NCBI GenBank assembly: GCA_964030785.1
Contig: OZ034970.1
Span: forward strand, 124,001 to 188,000
Direction of reading: 5' to 3'
Length of the DNA: 64,000 nt
DNA from: Siderastrea siderea
Lineage: Eukaryota; Cnidaria; Anthozoa; Scleractinia; Rhizangiidae
Both the position numbers and the translations under genes were made by a program. The notes under the pieces were generated by a model. That model worked only from the letters and a program-made list of their open reading frames with translations. It was not told the DNA's origin and did not search any database. Shown here one piece after another: positions 1 through 10,910 of the stretch. Each line of letters opens with the position of its first letter. The first letter of the stretch is position 1.

Positions 1-103
1 GAATGAATACCAGCACCTTAGGAAAGAGCACATTTCTCGGTCACCTCAACTCAGCGCGAGAAGATCTACAAACAGAAAGCCCAGGTTTATAGACCTACAG
101 TGA
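1..103 (+). CDS. Possible C-terminal exon of an upstream gene (partial)
   Basis: From base 2 a frame of 33 sense codons runs to TGA at 101-103 and ends in PRFIDLQ. An AATAAA signal lies 91 bases after the stop, at 194-199. That pairing is what the last exon of a plus-strand gene looks like. A second frame, starting at ATG in position 3, is also open until a TAG near 88, so the reading frame is not certain. I do not recognise the product. The exon start, if there is one, lies left of the window. Confidence 0.35.
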   Translation, partial: NEYQHLRKEHISRSPQLSARRSTNRKPRFIDLQ

Positions 104-193
104 AAAAAAAAACGGACAAAATCTAAAAAGTACTGTACTTGAAAAAATGAATGAACCATTGGTGTTTTCAACTGCTGAGTCTGCTGTGAGTTA

Positions 194-199
194 AATAAA
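194..199 (+). terminator. Polyadenylation signal AATAAA of the possible upstream gene
   Basis: An AATAAA hexamer follows the putative stop codon at 101-103 by 91 bases. It supports reading the left edge as a terminal exon. Confidence 0.4.
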
Positions 200-1020
200 G
201 TCAGTTGCAAAGTAAAACAGTAGCATAATTTTCAACATTTTATTTTGCTAATTTTATTTTGTACAGTACCACCAATTAATGCGTTCAACGCTGAAACGAT
301 TGACCTTTGAGTAAGATTACTTTTTCTTACTTACTTAAGCATGAATATTGTTGGAATAACTGCAAAGAAGAGAAATTTGTGAAATTGGTCTGGTAACGAT
401 CCGTGAAAGTTGCTCCTTTCTCCTTCGCAGCGTCATCATATGCAACTGAAAAAAAAAGCCCGATCAAGTACCTTATTTCAACCAATCATGCATAGATATA
501 GAACATAGTGGTTTACATGAATTATTAAATACTTATAAATGAAGTTCGGTTCCGCCCGCAAATAGCGGAAGCTAGTCGAGAGTCGAGGCGAGCGGAGCTT
601 AAAACGTACAGCAGTCCCCCAGTGGTTGATTAGAAATAAATATTAAAGTAAGTATAATTAAATATGAATAAATAACCAAATACGTCAATTGGCAACTTTT
701 AGGAATTACAGAGTTAATCACTGACTACAAAACCAATAGAGGAGAGGGAGATAGGATACCAAGAATAAGAAAATTTGGCAATTATGCTACATGGTTTCAT
801 GATTATTTGTTAGACTGATAATTGTCGTAGCCATATTATTGTAATGCAGTCGAACAACCCTATGCCAACCCCAATTGCGACAACTTCGCCAAAATACCCC
901 TGATATTTTCTCAGACCTCTGTAGTCGAAACAGTCTCGTAAGGAACAACCTCTACTGCGACCCTGACAACTGCTGTTATTGATGGTTTGAATTTTTCTGT
1001 TATTATTAACCTCTCAGTGG
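200..1020. other. Spacer with nothing recognisable
   Basis: A/T-rich sequence with no open frame of convincing quality and no repeat that I could pair. A short GC-richer patch lies around 545-600. Confidence 0.5.
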
Positions 1021-1071
1021 TAAGATAAGACAAGATAAGATAAGATAAGATAAGATAAGATAAGATAAGGT
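1021..1071. repeat. (GATAA)n microsatellite
   Basis: Pentamer array of GATAA units with one interruption. A foldback element adjoins it on the right and a GATAAGGT copy recurs at the far side of that element, so the element seems to have inserted into the array. Confidence 0.9.
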
Positions 1072-1426
1072 CAAAATAAGGGGACAGAGAGGGACTCTGA
1101 GGGCGTTGGCTGGGATATGTCAATTCCACAAAAGTTATTTATAGACTGGCTTTTCAACGGAAGTCTGTTTCCCGAAACGTCCGCATAAATACCATTTCCC
1201 TTGTTTTTCGAAGTCGTTTTCATCGACAAAACGTAACACCATTTGGTCCGCCATTACAAGCAAAATTTTGAATGGTTCTTCAAGCGCCAGATCGAGGTTG
1301 CCTTTATGCGGACGTCCGGAAAACAGACTTCCGCTTCAAATGGCCGTCTAAAAATAACTTTACCGAACTTGACATATCCCAAAGCCTGGGCTGGCAGTGT
1401 CCCTCTCTGTCCCGTTATTTTCTCTT
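1072..1426. mobile_element. Foldback (MITE-like) element with long terminal inverted repeats
   Basis: The left end (AAAATAAGGGGACAGAGAGG) is the reverse complement, with mismatches, of the right end around 1,375-1,421. The arms continue inwards and include a matching pair around GGAAGTCTGTTT and its complement. No protein is encoded. The 8-mer GATAAGGT lies at 1,064-1,071 and again at 1,427-1,434, which would fit an 8-bp target duplication of the hAT type. The microsatellite target makes that partly coincidental. Confidence 0.75.
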
Positions 1427-1670
1427 GATAAGGTAAGATAATTTATTTAATGTCAGGAACACAGGGAGTGGTTACCCATTTTGGCAATCTCCCGAGCCAG
1501 GGGCTCATGATACAAGTGTTTGACAAGCTACAAAGAAACTATGAACTAAGCAGGCTAAAAAAGCAAGAGCAAATTAAGACATAAAGAAGGGCTAAATCTA
1601 CCTATATATCTATGTAATTAATTGGTCAAGTCTGAAGGTAGTTAAGTTGTATGCGAAGGTAAAGTTTTGG

Positions 1671-1800
1671 TAGCCTGTTCCAGGCTCCGAGATAGTGGGG
1701 AAAGCGTGAATTGAGAAAAAGAGCGCGAAAAAAAGCGAAAGGGCTGGGGAGAGACTAATTTTCATGCCGTCCCAACTATCTGAGAGTCTGGAACAGGCTA
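1671..1800. mobile_element. Short MITE with TAGCCTGTTCCAG inverted ends
   Basis: The element starts TAGCCTGTTCCAGGCTC and ends GTCTGGAACAGGCTA, with further pairing inside (GATAGT against ACTATC). TA borders both ends, so a TA target duplication as in Tc1/mariner-type elements is possible. A GC-rich tail at 1,801-1,870 looks like part of the same repeat family. Confidence 0.7.
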
Positions 1801-2460
1801 AAGGTTTGGCGGCGGAGCCGCCATGAGCGGCATTAGCCGCGACAACGAGCGGCGTAAGCATTTCAAATGCTTCTCCCCATTCCCTTTGCTGCTCCGCCAC
1901 TCGAACTTGGCGCACACAAAACAATCCCGCCAGCTACGCAGGCTACAAAGATCATTTTGTACCTTGTAACGTCAACGAAAGCGGGGTTAAGACATTTCCA
2001 TAATCTGACAATTGATGGTATCCAATGGTCGGATGCTCTACCAACGAAGACGAATAAAGCAGATTACGGTTGTATCTATAATTTTCCTTCTCCCCGACCC
2101 CCATGTGTGTGTTATAGGCGCGAAGAGGATCATGTTATACCAGCTCCCAACCCCACCCCTGTGGCATGTTCAATATTACATCTTTCTTATCACTATCCAA
2201 CAGATGTTATGTTTGAAATAAAACCGGCAAACCATACATTAGACGTTAGTTAACGGTCCTTAGTGTTGAACAATTTTTCATCCTTATCTACTTTATTAAA
2301 TTTTTATAATTTAGATTTTTGACCTTGGATTAGACTTTAGATTTTAGTTTTTAGATTTTGGATTTTAAATATTTGGCTTTTTTTTTAGGCTTTTATGTTA
2401 CAGGACCCCATTAATAACAGTGCTCTTGCACTGAAGGGCTATCCTGTTAAAATATTCGCC
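1801..2460. other. Spacer without recognised genes
   Basis: The first 70 bases are GC-rich (GGCGGCGGAGCCGCC palindrome) and the rest becomes A/T-rich. The open frame at 1,867-2,253 has no recognisable domain and no supporting signals. Confidence 0.45.
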
Positions 2461-2519
<59 letters not shown>

Positions 2520-2520
2520 G
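2461..2520. repeat. (TTA)n microsatellite
   Basis: About 20 uninterrupted TTA/ATT trinucleotides. The polyasparagine frame on the opposite strand is only a translation of this repeat. Confidence 0.95.
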
Positions 2521-2639
2521 CTATCACGAAACCTTTCGTAATACCCCCTAGTTTCTTAGGAAGTCTTAGGCAAACTGTTGTTGGATTGAACATTAATATA
2601 TGAAATTCATATATTTGAACTGCGGATAAAGATAGAATT

Positions 2640-2952
2640 ATATGTAGATCATCACAGTGAAGATGTTTCAACCTAAGCGGTTGAAAAGAAGAAACCTGAA
2701 AAAATTCAGGCTTGAACGGGAATCGAACCCATGACCTCTGCGGTATTTCATTTATTCTCCATCTACGGGATAAATACGAACTCTCAATTGACCACCTCCC
2801 GGTTGGCTTGATAGCTCAGTTGGTTAGAGCGCTGCACCGGTATCGCAGAGGTCATGGGTTCGATTCCCGTTCAAGCCTGAATTTTTTCAGGTTTCTTCTT
2901 TTCAACCGCTTAGGTTGAAACATCTTCACTGCGATGATCTACATATAATTCT
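2640..2952. repeat. Inverted pair of tRNA-related repeat arms
   Basis: The left arm at about 2,640-2,745 is the near-perfect reverse complement of the right arm at about 2,848-2,952. Each arm carries the 3' half of the tRNA-like sequence followed by the same 70-base tail (CAGGTTTCTTCTTTTCAACC and beyond). The right copy is complete at the tRNA 5' end and the left one is not. The centre of about 100 bp is unique. This looks like two copies of a tRNA-derived SINE meeting head to head, or a foldback derived from one. Confidence 0.75.
2805..2877 (+). tRNA. tRNA-like sequence (threonine-like, anticodon GGT), probably a SINE head
   Basis: A 73-base cloverleaf can be drawn. The acceptor stem GGCTTGA/TCAAGCC pairs perfectly, the D stem is GCTC/GAGC, the T arm is ATGGG-TTCGATT-CCCGT, and the A box (TAGCTCAGTTGG) and B box (GGTTCGATTCC) are intact. 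The anticodon arm is poor: CTGCA against CGCAG has a mismatch, and position 33 is C instead of the nearly invariant U. With the repeated tail and the inverted partial copy, I take it as a tRNA-derived SINE rather than a working tRNA gene. No CCA or intron is seen. Confidence 0.5.
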
Positions 2953-3180
2953 GTTGTTGGATTGCAACTCATCTTGGATATTCTTTGACTGTGTCAAGAT
3001 GGTTCGTGCCTTAGCAGCATTTTATTTAGGTTTTATATGCATATGTGCATGGAAAAACACAAGCGAATGACTCAAAAGTCAGAGTTTCGGTGGCCTGACC
3101 TCTCGTGAGCAATAAGCTTGACATTTTGGGTAGACACACAGCTCTAGACAGGAGGTTCAACCTGGGGACAACCTGGGCGA

Positions 3181-3494
3181 TAAGTAAGTCAAGTGTTATA
3201 ACTATAAACATTTTCGCCATCTTGCTATGCCGTACTGATGAGCTGTAAGAAGAGCGAAACAGCTGTCTACAGCTGCAACCCTGCTCTGTTGAAGTTCTAT
3301 TAGTGTCGTGTTGATGTCTTGCAGAGTCAAATCTTTCTACGTAGTCAGATCAGCCTTGCTGCTTTGTTTGTCATTTGAGTTTTCTTTGGCTGATTAGGTC
3401 TGGTTTACTAGATCCTACGTACACGTGCAGCATTTTCGTTTGCGGTCCTTTGCTGATATTGTTCTAAGGTAAGTAAGTCAAGTGTTATAACTAT
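3181..3494 (+). mobile_element. Hammerhead-bearing insertion flanked by 25-bp direct repeats (retrozyme-like)
   Basis: The 25 bases at 3,181-3,205 recur exactly at 3,470-3,494. Between them lie 264 bp (3,206-3,469) with a complete type I hammerhead ribozyme near the left end. No protein is encoded. A long direct repeat around a short ribozyme-bearing insert fits a target site duplication or a partial tandem copy. Both are described for the small animal retrozymes and Penelope-like elements that carry hammerheads. It lies about 280 bp upstream of the DRAP1 start codon. The class is an inference; the repeats and ribozyme core are seen directly. Confidence 0.7.
3222..3278 (+). ncRNA. Type I hammerhead self-cleaving ribozyme
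   Basis: All conserved core positions are present in order. CTGATGA is at 3,235-3,241. Stem II is GCT/AGC around an 8-base loop (3,242-3,255), and GAAA is at 3,256-3,259. A two-base stem III (AC/GT around AGCT) leads to the cleavable GTC, ending at C3267. Stem I is closed by GCCGTA (3,229-3,234) against TACAGC (3,268-3,273) with one mismatch. It continues after a small internal loop with TTGC (3,222-3,225) against GCAA (3,275-3,278). Predicted cleavage is between 3,267 and 3,268. The very short, self-complementary stem III is typical of retroelement hammerheads that act as dimers. Confidence 0.82.
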
Positions 3495-3774
3495 TAAAGT
3501 AATATAATTGCTTAAAAACAATAACAGTAAAGGTAATAAACAAGGAGCTAACTGATAAACTTCCTTCAAAACATTACTAAAGAAAATACTTATAAATAAA
3601 ACTAATTTTGTCCAGGTCGGATGGAATTTGCAGTTTTGCAGATCTTAATTAAAATGAGTGGAGACTGGGAGCAAGCGAGCGCCTCGATGCTCATTGCTCA
3701 TGCTCTTACTCTTAGTAAAACCTCTGACCAGTCAAGGTTTGGTACCGCGGGAGTTGGAAAACTAAGCATTCAAG
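3495..3774 (+). promoter_or_regulatory. DRAP1 5' flank and probable 5' UTR
   Basis: This interval lies between the ribozyme insertion and the DRAP1 start codon. It is A/T-rich up to about 3,610 and more GC-balanced after that, as expected for a 5' UTR. No TATA box or initiator could be fixed with confidence. Confidence 0.35.
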
Positions 3775-6700
3775 ATGCCGAGCAAAAAGAAGAAATTCAA
3801 TGCCCGATTTCCTCCGGTAAAATCATATTTTTCCAATGTTGCCTTGGATAACTGCATATCCTTACTTTCTTTTGTTGTCCTTGAAGGCTCGGATCAAGAA
3901 AATTATGCAAACAGACGAGGACGTTGGCAAGGTTGCAGCCGCGGTACCTGTGATAATTTGTATCCTTTTCCTGGTGTAGTTAATTTATAAACCCTCTGAT
4001 ATTTGTAGACTGTTTCATCTAAGGTTAGGATGCAAAGTATCATTAAGTGTGGCAAAGAAAACCGATCTAGTTCAATTTACCAAACTGATGTTCTCAAACT
4101 TAGTTACATAAGCTTTAATAAGCTTACGTACTAGACGTGATGAAAAATGTAAGCTTAAATTTTTAAATTTGATCTACAAGCTTAATTATAGTTCACTTAA
4201 CATATCAGAGAAATAAAATAAGTACACTCGAGCCAATTTCTGGTTTTCCTTAACTCTGTTATTCCTTAGCTAAAGCACTGGAGATGTTTGTGCAGTCACT
4301 GGTAGAAAGAGCGAGTGAATACACAAGAGCAAGGAATGCTAAAACCATGACCACATCACATCTGTGAGTTGTTTTATTTCTCCCTCCTATATTATTATTA
4401 AACGGTGATTTAAATTGGAAATGTTGAATTTGCTTGTTTAATTTCCTTTGACGGTGTTGTTTTGGTTGGATTTAAATCTGACAGCCTTAATTAGGTCATA
4501 TGAATTCCATCTAGTACATAGCTTGACCAAACTTGAGCAATTTTATTGAGCTAAATGTCCTTGACTTGTAAAAAGGAAAAGAATAAAAGTTTGGTAATAA
4601 CGTTGTAAATTAATCTGAACACAAGGTATTTTATATCTGAGAATCAGCTCTAGCAATACTAAACGAACAAATGATTCAACCGTTGCTCATTCACCTTTTC
4701 CTTCTTGTACTTAGTTCATCAAAAATTTATTTCTATTGTGCTGTCAGTGGTAAAACGTTCGCTCTACCATCTTTTTTGTAACATTTTGTGCGTCTAGATA
4801 GTTGCTTTTCATGATAGTACTTTACAACATCAGGACTACCCTGTTTAAATAAAACTGGCTATCTCTCTGTGATTCAAAGCCAAGCCCAAGCAAATTATAC
4901 AACTAAAATCAAACCTAGATTGGTGACCTGTTCACCCTTATTAACATGTAGGCAGGCAAACACAAGGGGACAAGTCCCAGAGAAAACTAAACCAATTGGA
5001 GACCGAACTGGACTTTCCCCACAACAAGTCCCCTTATGTCTGTTAAACTCACAGGGATTGTCCCTGTGACAAAGTCTTAGTGCTCTGTGCATGCAAATAG
5101 CACATTTTTTTTAATAACTCATTTCCACTTCAGCTCACTAACCTTTGCTTCACTATGATTACGTTATGGGTTCGCTTTCTTTTTCGTTGGGCTTCAACCT
5201 TATATTAAACACTGAAGATGCAATTCTGTTTCAATCTGTTTCACAGTTTGACTGGTTTCTGTGTACTTAATATGTACAGCTGATTTAGCACAAAAATTAC
5301 AGAACAGCTTCCCTACAAGTCTGTTGGTCAGACTGTCAAGCAACAGTTGATTGACAATCTGTCAATCAGTTCACCAACAGTGTGCCAACAAATTAGTGAT
5401 ACAGGTAGTTGGCAAGGTAAAATGAAGGAATAAAATCACCAGGCAATTGAAGGACCGGATTGCCTAACGGACTGTCAGATAACAGAGAAATTGACGACTA
5501 GATAACTCAGAATTTCATGAAAACAGACTGAAACTCCTTGTTACCTTGTGTGAGTGTTCTTGCTCCATTTTATCATCCAGTGAGATCCACCTAAGTTGTG
5601 AAAGTACTTTTTGTATTTTTGACCCAGATTTGTTGAACAAAAATTAGTCCATGAAGGTAGAGTGTGAACATGAGTCCAAATCATGCTATAATGCATTGTG
5701 AGCCTCATTTGGTGCATAGTGTTTACCATGACTGTCCATAGTTTTTTCCCATTTCATTCTCAGTTCAGACTACAGCTAAAATAAGGCACTTGATGCAAAC
5801 ATAGTGTGAGTCCTAGGAGGAATTTTAAATTTGTTGTAAGGCAAGTTATTATTATTTTTTTGGAATCCACAGAAAGAGATGTATTACATCAGAAAATCAG
5901 TTTGACTTCTTGAAAGACTTGGTAGCAAATGTACCTGATCTTCCATCCAATGAGGAAGAACAAGATGGAGAACCCAAGCCTAAAAGGTAAGGCATGTGTT
6001 GATGGTGCTTCACTACATTTCTTTTTGAGGTACTGGCTGCTGTCAGGGCAGTTAAAATTTTATTTTTACTAGTTTTACGTTGCAGGACCTCCCTGAAAAT
6101 CACCTTGGTTGTCATGAGTTATTATTGTCATGAGTTATCTACTTGAGCTTTCCTATTTTCAAATTGAACAAGATGCATCAATCTCCTAATTTAGCAAAGA
6201 AGTGTAAGACCAGTTCACTGATAGTCCTTTCTATAAGGTGGGGGCCTGGATTGAAAAAAGTGCATTATTCCTCCCTCACATTTAGGAGAAGAACACCGAA
6301 ACCTCCAACTCAGAACAAGGAGAGGAAAAAACCGGAGAAGAGAAAACCACAACCCGCCACAGTGTCTGATGATTCTGAAGAAGAACTTGAATCTGAGGTG
6401 AGTTATTACACTCACTGCTAACTTGCCACAGTTGATGAATTGAATGTATGTAATGTAATTTCAGCTAACAGAATTCCTCAAATAATAGCTTTCCCTGTCT
6501 TTGTTCCCTCATTTTTAAAATAGTTGACTCTAAATGTAATGATCACTCTTGAACCCTCTTTGATGAAACCTAAATGCACAAGTTTAGTCATACACAGCCT
6601 GCATATAGCTCAAATGCCCGGCCCTTGACTGTGGTTTTGGTAGCATGAAGTAACTTGGTGTAGTACTACCCCCACCCCTCCCCCAGATGGGATGCCATTC

Positions 6701-9700
6701 CATTACAGGGTTACCCCTAGCAGTTTGTCACTGGTACCCATTTGTACCCCTGGATGGAGAAAGACAACTTGTACAGTAAAGTTTACAGCATGTAATAAAG
6801 TTTGTTGCCTAAGGAAACAAGAAAGCCAATTGGGCATTTTAACCGGCCATTCTGACCCTCCCCACCCCTAGGTTAGCGCGATCCTCTATTTATACAAACC
6901 GGCGTGACGAAAAGTGTGATTGTGTGACACAATAGTTTGACTATAACGTTACTGAATGACGTAATGTTTAAACTCTGATGACTCAGCTTATCTTTCTTAT
7001 CGCTTTTGTTTGTGCGGAAAAACGCAAATTCACTCAAACGTTGAATGTCGATATAAATTCGTCCACAATGGAGAATGCTCACACCGGGACGACGAAGTAT
7101 TTATTGTTGTGCCTAGACTTTAAATACAAACAGTGAACATAGCAGTAGAATCAAAATATAACGTTTGATAAACACGAGCTCGAGCAGATCGTCAGAGTAT
7201 GGGGCACGTCAAGGCATATCTCATGACGTGATGTTTAAATCCGGTTTGCTAACCCGGGAATCCCCTTGCAAAAGTAAACAAACGAGCGGGGATGAAAGTC
7301 GCCCACCTCTTTGAAGAGCCGCAATCGATTTCGCGCTCACTCGCTTGTTTTTCTTTTCCTTCACTATCTCTGAACGGAAAGAGAGACTGCTCGTAGCCTT
7401 TAGCGAACACCACACGCAAACTACACAAATCCGTCGATAATATCCAGATATTTTCGTTCTTTCAATGCAAAAAGACTCGTAACACCTGCCTTATTAATTG
7501 ATCTCCTTATTAATGACGATTCCTTCGTATCAACTTCTCGCCTCAAATAAACACTCATCTCTCTCCGTTCACAAGAACTATCATGTACTGATGGTGCAAT
7601 CAACTAATATTGCATCATCATACTAGTACCAATTCCTTCTCTTCCTAGCCCACTCTGGCAAAACGCAACTGTCCTTTTTGTCCGCTGCGAAATACAAGTT
7701 ACCCAATCAGAAACCTTACAATCCACTTCGCAAACCACCCCCCCCCCCCCATAAAACGCCAAGGGAAACCGCCTCTCACGCAGCACAATGTTACACCGCT
7801 CCTATTCAAAACGCAACTTTCAAAGCAAATCACATTCACAGAAGCGTGATATGCTCCCGACATTCACAAATCCTTCTGACTCCCACATTTTTACACCCCT
7901 CAAAATGTCAATCCCAATAAAAAAACTCCTGCGCTAAAAAAATTTTCACCATAACCACTAACTACTGTAGATCAGACAACACAGCCAATTTCGCATTCAA
8001 TCCTATTAGCTCCTTTACTCAATTGCGCATGCGTTATACAAGACAAATACAAAAACTCCAAACTTAACAACCCTTCGCCGTTCATATCTTAAATACTGTA
8101 AATTAAAAGACAAAAACATTAGGAAGGTAACATTCAGAAGACTTATATGCGCATGCGTCTTATCTAAGACAGTACCGCTCTTGAGTACCCGTACCATAAG
8201 CTTTACAGCACTTTCTTCGTATGTTAAGCCAACTTGCCTTCAGGAAAAACCGTGTCCATTTTATAAACCGGCGGTCGCCATCATGGCGACGGCCGGTTAA
8301 CAAGATGATGCCGAGCACAAGCCTTGAACCACTGATCTTCTTCTGATTTGAAAGTTTAACATGCGACACTACACCTCCGTGCCTCTACATTCAATTTACC
8401 CCAACTACTATTCAAGGAAATAAAATGAGTACATGTATGAGAAGCTAATTATAAATACTTATTATAGTTTATTCTTCTAATTTATCAACTAGGAAGAGGA
8501 CTCCTCATCTGAAGGAACAAGTAATCATAACAGTTCCAAAGTTCCGACGGCAAACTGCTCCAGCAGTGCACCTTTACAACCACCAATACCATCAATAACA
8601 CTAACAAGGCCCAGCGCAGATCACAGTGAACAGTAAGTATGCACATCTCACTAGACTAGGTTTGTTGTATTCCATCCTGTTTTCTTTACTTTCAGTTACA
8701 ATTCATTTTTCACTAAGGCCAATCCTAAACTGACCTGGAACATTTAAATATTACACCTGTCTTAGGGTACATTTTTTGGGGAACCATTCTGGAATGAGAA
8801 TACTTGGAATGGCTTTTCGGCGCATTTTCTTATTACCTGTTCTCAGTCTGGAATCGTTAGAATAGTATTTTCTGCCATTCTATGTATATTTTGCTATTTG
8901 GAGTAGAATGCACAGAATGAGCATAATGAAAAAGATGTCAATCTCCGAGCCTGAGGAAAAACCTGTCGGCAGTTTTCAGTCCATTTTTGGGAAATCATTT
9001 TTTTCTTGTTTCATATTCCAATGTTAATGTGCCGTTAGTAGTTTTAAACTCGAGTTGAGTAATTAAAGAACATGTTTCCCGCTAACAACCAGTTGCTACT
9101 TTGTTGGAGAATAATGACATTTTCCATGATTAAACCTGATTTTTCAGGATTTCTTGTCTTATATTGAAAATTTTGTAATTCTATGACATTGCAAGAGATC
9201 ATTCTACTTGCTGTTGGGCCAGGCTGCTGTCATCCACAGCTGGCTCAGGTTGAACCCCCAAACATCTGTGGTGGGAAATATGATATTTATGGCATTTCTT
9301 GATGGTGTTTTTTTATTGTGAGAGGGAAACTAACATAGTTTAGGGGACTTTGCAAGTCCACTAAACTAAGTCATCAAAAACACCACACATCTTTACAGCA
9401 CCATGATGTTAATTAATGCTTGTACTTTACACACATGTACAGACAGTCACAGACTTTATTTCGACTCAAATTTGCAAAGTAGCCTGTTCGCTAATATTTT
9501 CAAGAAAGGAAAATTTTGATTTCTAAAAATTGACTATCCTATCAAATGAGAAAATAACCTTATAAAACTAATTTAAGTTCACTTGTGGCTTTCAGTTGGT
9601 TTCCTGAGACATACTATTGAGTTTGATGTCTGTTGGCAAGGGATCTTTTGTAGCCTGTTTCATGGTCCATTGATTTCACTCTGCTGTTCAAAAAAAAAAG

Positions 9701-10236
9701 ATTAACTTAACTCTCGTTGAATTATGAATTTTTACTTGCCATCACCACTCATGTCCTCAGGTAACACTTTCCTGAAGTTAATATTTATAACCAGTATGGA
9801 ATGATCTTTTGTTTCAGGAACGGTGTTATTTGAGAATGTTTGTGATGATTGCAAGTTGAAATTCATGCATTGCATGTTCAACGATATGGTCAACAAACTT
9901 GTGATCACATGATAAATTTTCTTCTCTAACCACGGATTGAAATCAGCAGTCTGTGAAGCAGGCTATAAATATCCCTCTGAGATAGATAGTATCCAGCTGT
10001 AATAATCTTATTTCATTGGTCAATCTCATGAAAGTATGTGCAAATTAATTTAAAGTCTTGTTATTAGTGTCTCAACTCATAAAGTTAAGTTAACTCATAA
10101 AGTTAATTTTGTTTTTTATTTTGTCTTCAGATCTGAATCACCACCATCAGTAACCATGAATATTCCCAGGCTTAACGAGATGACAGGCATTATGAGCAAC
10201 TCAGTAGATGATGAAGATGATGATTATGACTCGTAA
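3775..10236 (+). CDS. DRAP1: DRAP1 / NC2 alpha, Dr1-associated corepressor
   Basis: This is the nuclear histone-fold protein that pairs with DR1 (NC2 beta), binds TBP on promoter DNA and blocks entry of TFIIA and TFIIB. Seven exons join in frame into 226 residues (human DRAP1 is about 205): 3775-3816, 3887-3959, 4270-4363, 5873-5986, 6286-6397, 8493-8632, 10131-10236. All introns are GT/AG. The start is the conserved [14 protein letters not shown]; the histone fold follows to about residue 90 ([20 protein letters not shown], then [14 protein letters not shown]). The middle is basic then acidic ([18 protein letters not shown]), and the protein ends DDEDDDYDS like its vertebrate counterparts. 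Introns 5 and 6 are the long ones. The family assignment is firm. Confidence 0.95.
6398..8492 (+). other. DRAP1 intron 5 with a TTAA-bordered segment
   Basis: A 2.1-kb intron. Its inner 1,454 bp (6,843-8,296) begin CCGGCC, end GGCCGG and are bordered by TTAA on both sides (6,839-6,842 and 8,297-8,300). Inside are a poly-C run near 7,740, two GCGCATGCGT motifs near 8,025 and 8,150 and two related TGACGT sites near 6,958 and 7,224. No protein-coding frame is convincing. Confidence 0.4.
8633..10130 (+). other. DRAP1 intron 6 with a relic of a foldback family
   Basis: A 1.5-kb intron. The stretch at about 8,766-8,960 (GGGTACATTTTTTGGGGAAC, then ATTCTGGAATGAG) resembles one arm of the foldback element at 12,837-13,220 and is probably a decayed partial copy. 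The rest shows nothing recognisable. Confidence 0.45.
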
Positions 10237-10711
10237 AACATGCCATAATGCCATGAGGGCTGGAAGAGAGATGGTTTTAGTTGTTTTAATGAATTAAGCT
10301 TCTAGCAGACCCAAGTTTGACTGTTAGTATTTAATGCAATTTTGCATTTGTGTAGGTTTTCCTTCTTAGCTAGCACTGGTAAACTACATCAAATCAATTT
10401 TGTCTCAGAATTTTACAGCGAGTTTACAGCCTTCTGTTATCTGGAAGGCCTGAGTAAACTGATTTTTTATATGCATATTTTCTTCAAGTTTCACCCCGAG
10501 TCAACGCTTTATTGGCCTTGAAGGACAGAATTCCTTTAGGAATAGCTAAAAGTACCAAAGGGCTAGCTGTTTGTACTGCATTTTTAACGTTTGCAGAGCA
10601 AATTAAAATCTTGTAAATATCTGAAAAACTAATTCATACTTATTTTCTATAATGAATTAGCACAGTCTGTTAAAAATAATGTTAGCTCTGTGTGCTTTTA
10701 TGTTACCAAGA

Positions 10712-10717
10712 AATAAA
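10712..10717 (+). terminator. DRAP1 polyadenylation signal AATAAA
   Basis: A canonical AATAAA lies 476 bases after the DRAP1 stop codon, followed by T-rich and then GT-rich sequence (TTTTTTTGATGTGTTGT), as expected downstream of a cleavage site. Confidence 0.7.
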
Positions 10718-10910
10718 ATTAAACTTTTTTTGATGTGTTGTACTGTGATGTATTTGAGTGAGAAGACTTAAAGCTCTTTGATAGAATTAGTGTTGTTGGC
10801 CAATTCGTAATTTTTTTGCACTTGTGGGGATTTTCTTTCCCTTGACTGTGTAATGTTAGCTTGTAATATAGGATGGCTTTCCTTTAAAAATTCGATTCTC
10901 GACAAAAAAT

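Noticed and set aside
911..1129. Frame with LILSY repeats on the minus strand
   Set aside because: It is the translation of the (GATAA)n array.
2447..2671. Frame with a polyasparagine tract on the minus strand
   Set aside because: It is the translation of the (TTA)n microsatellite.
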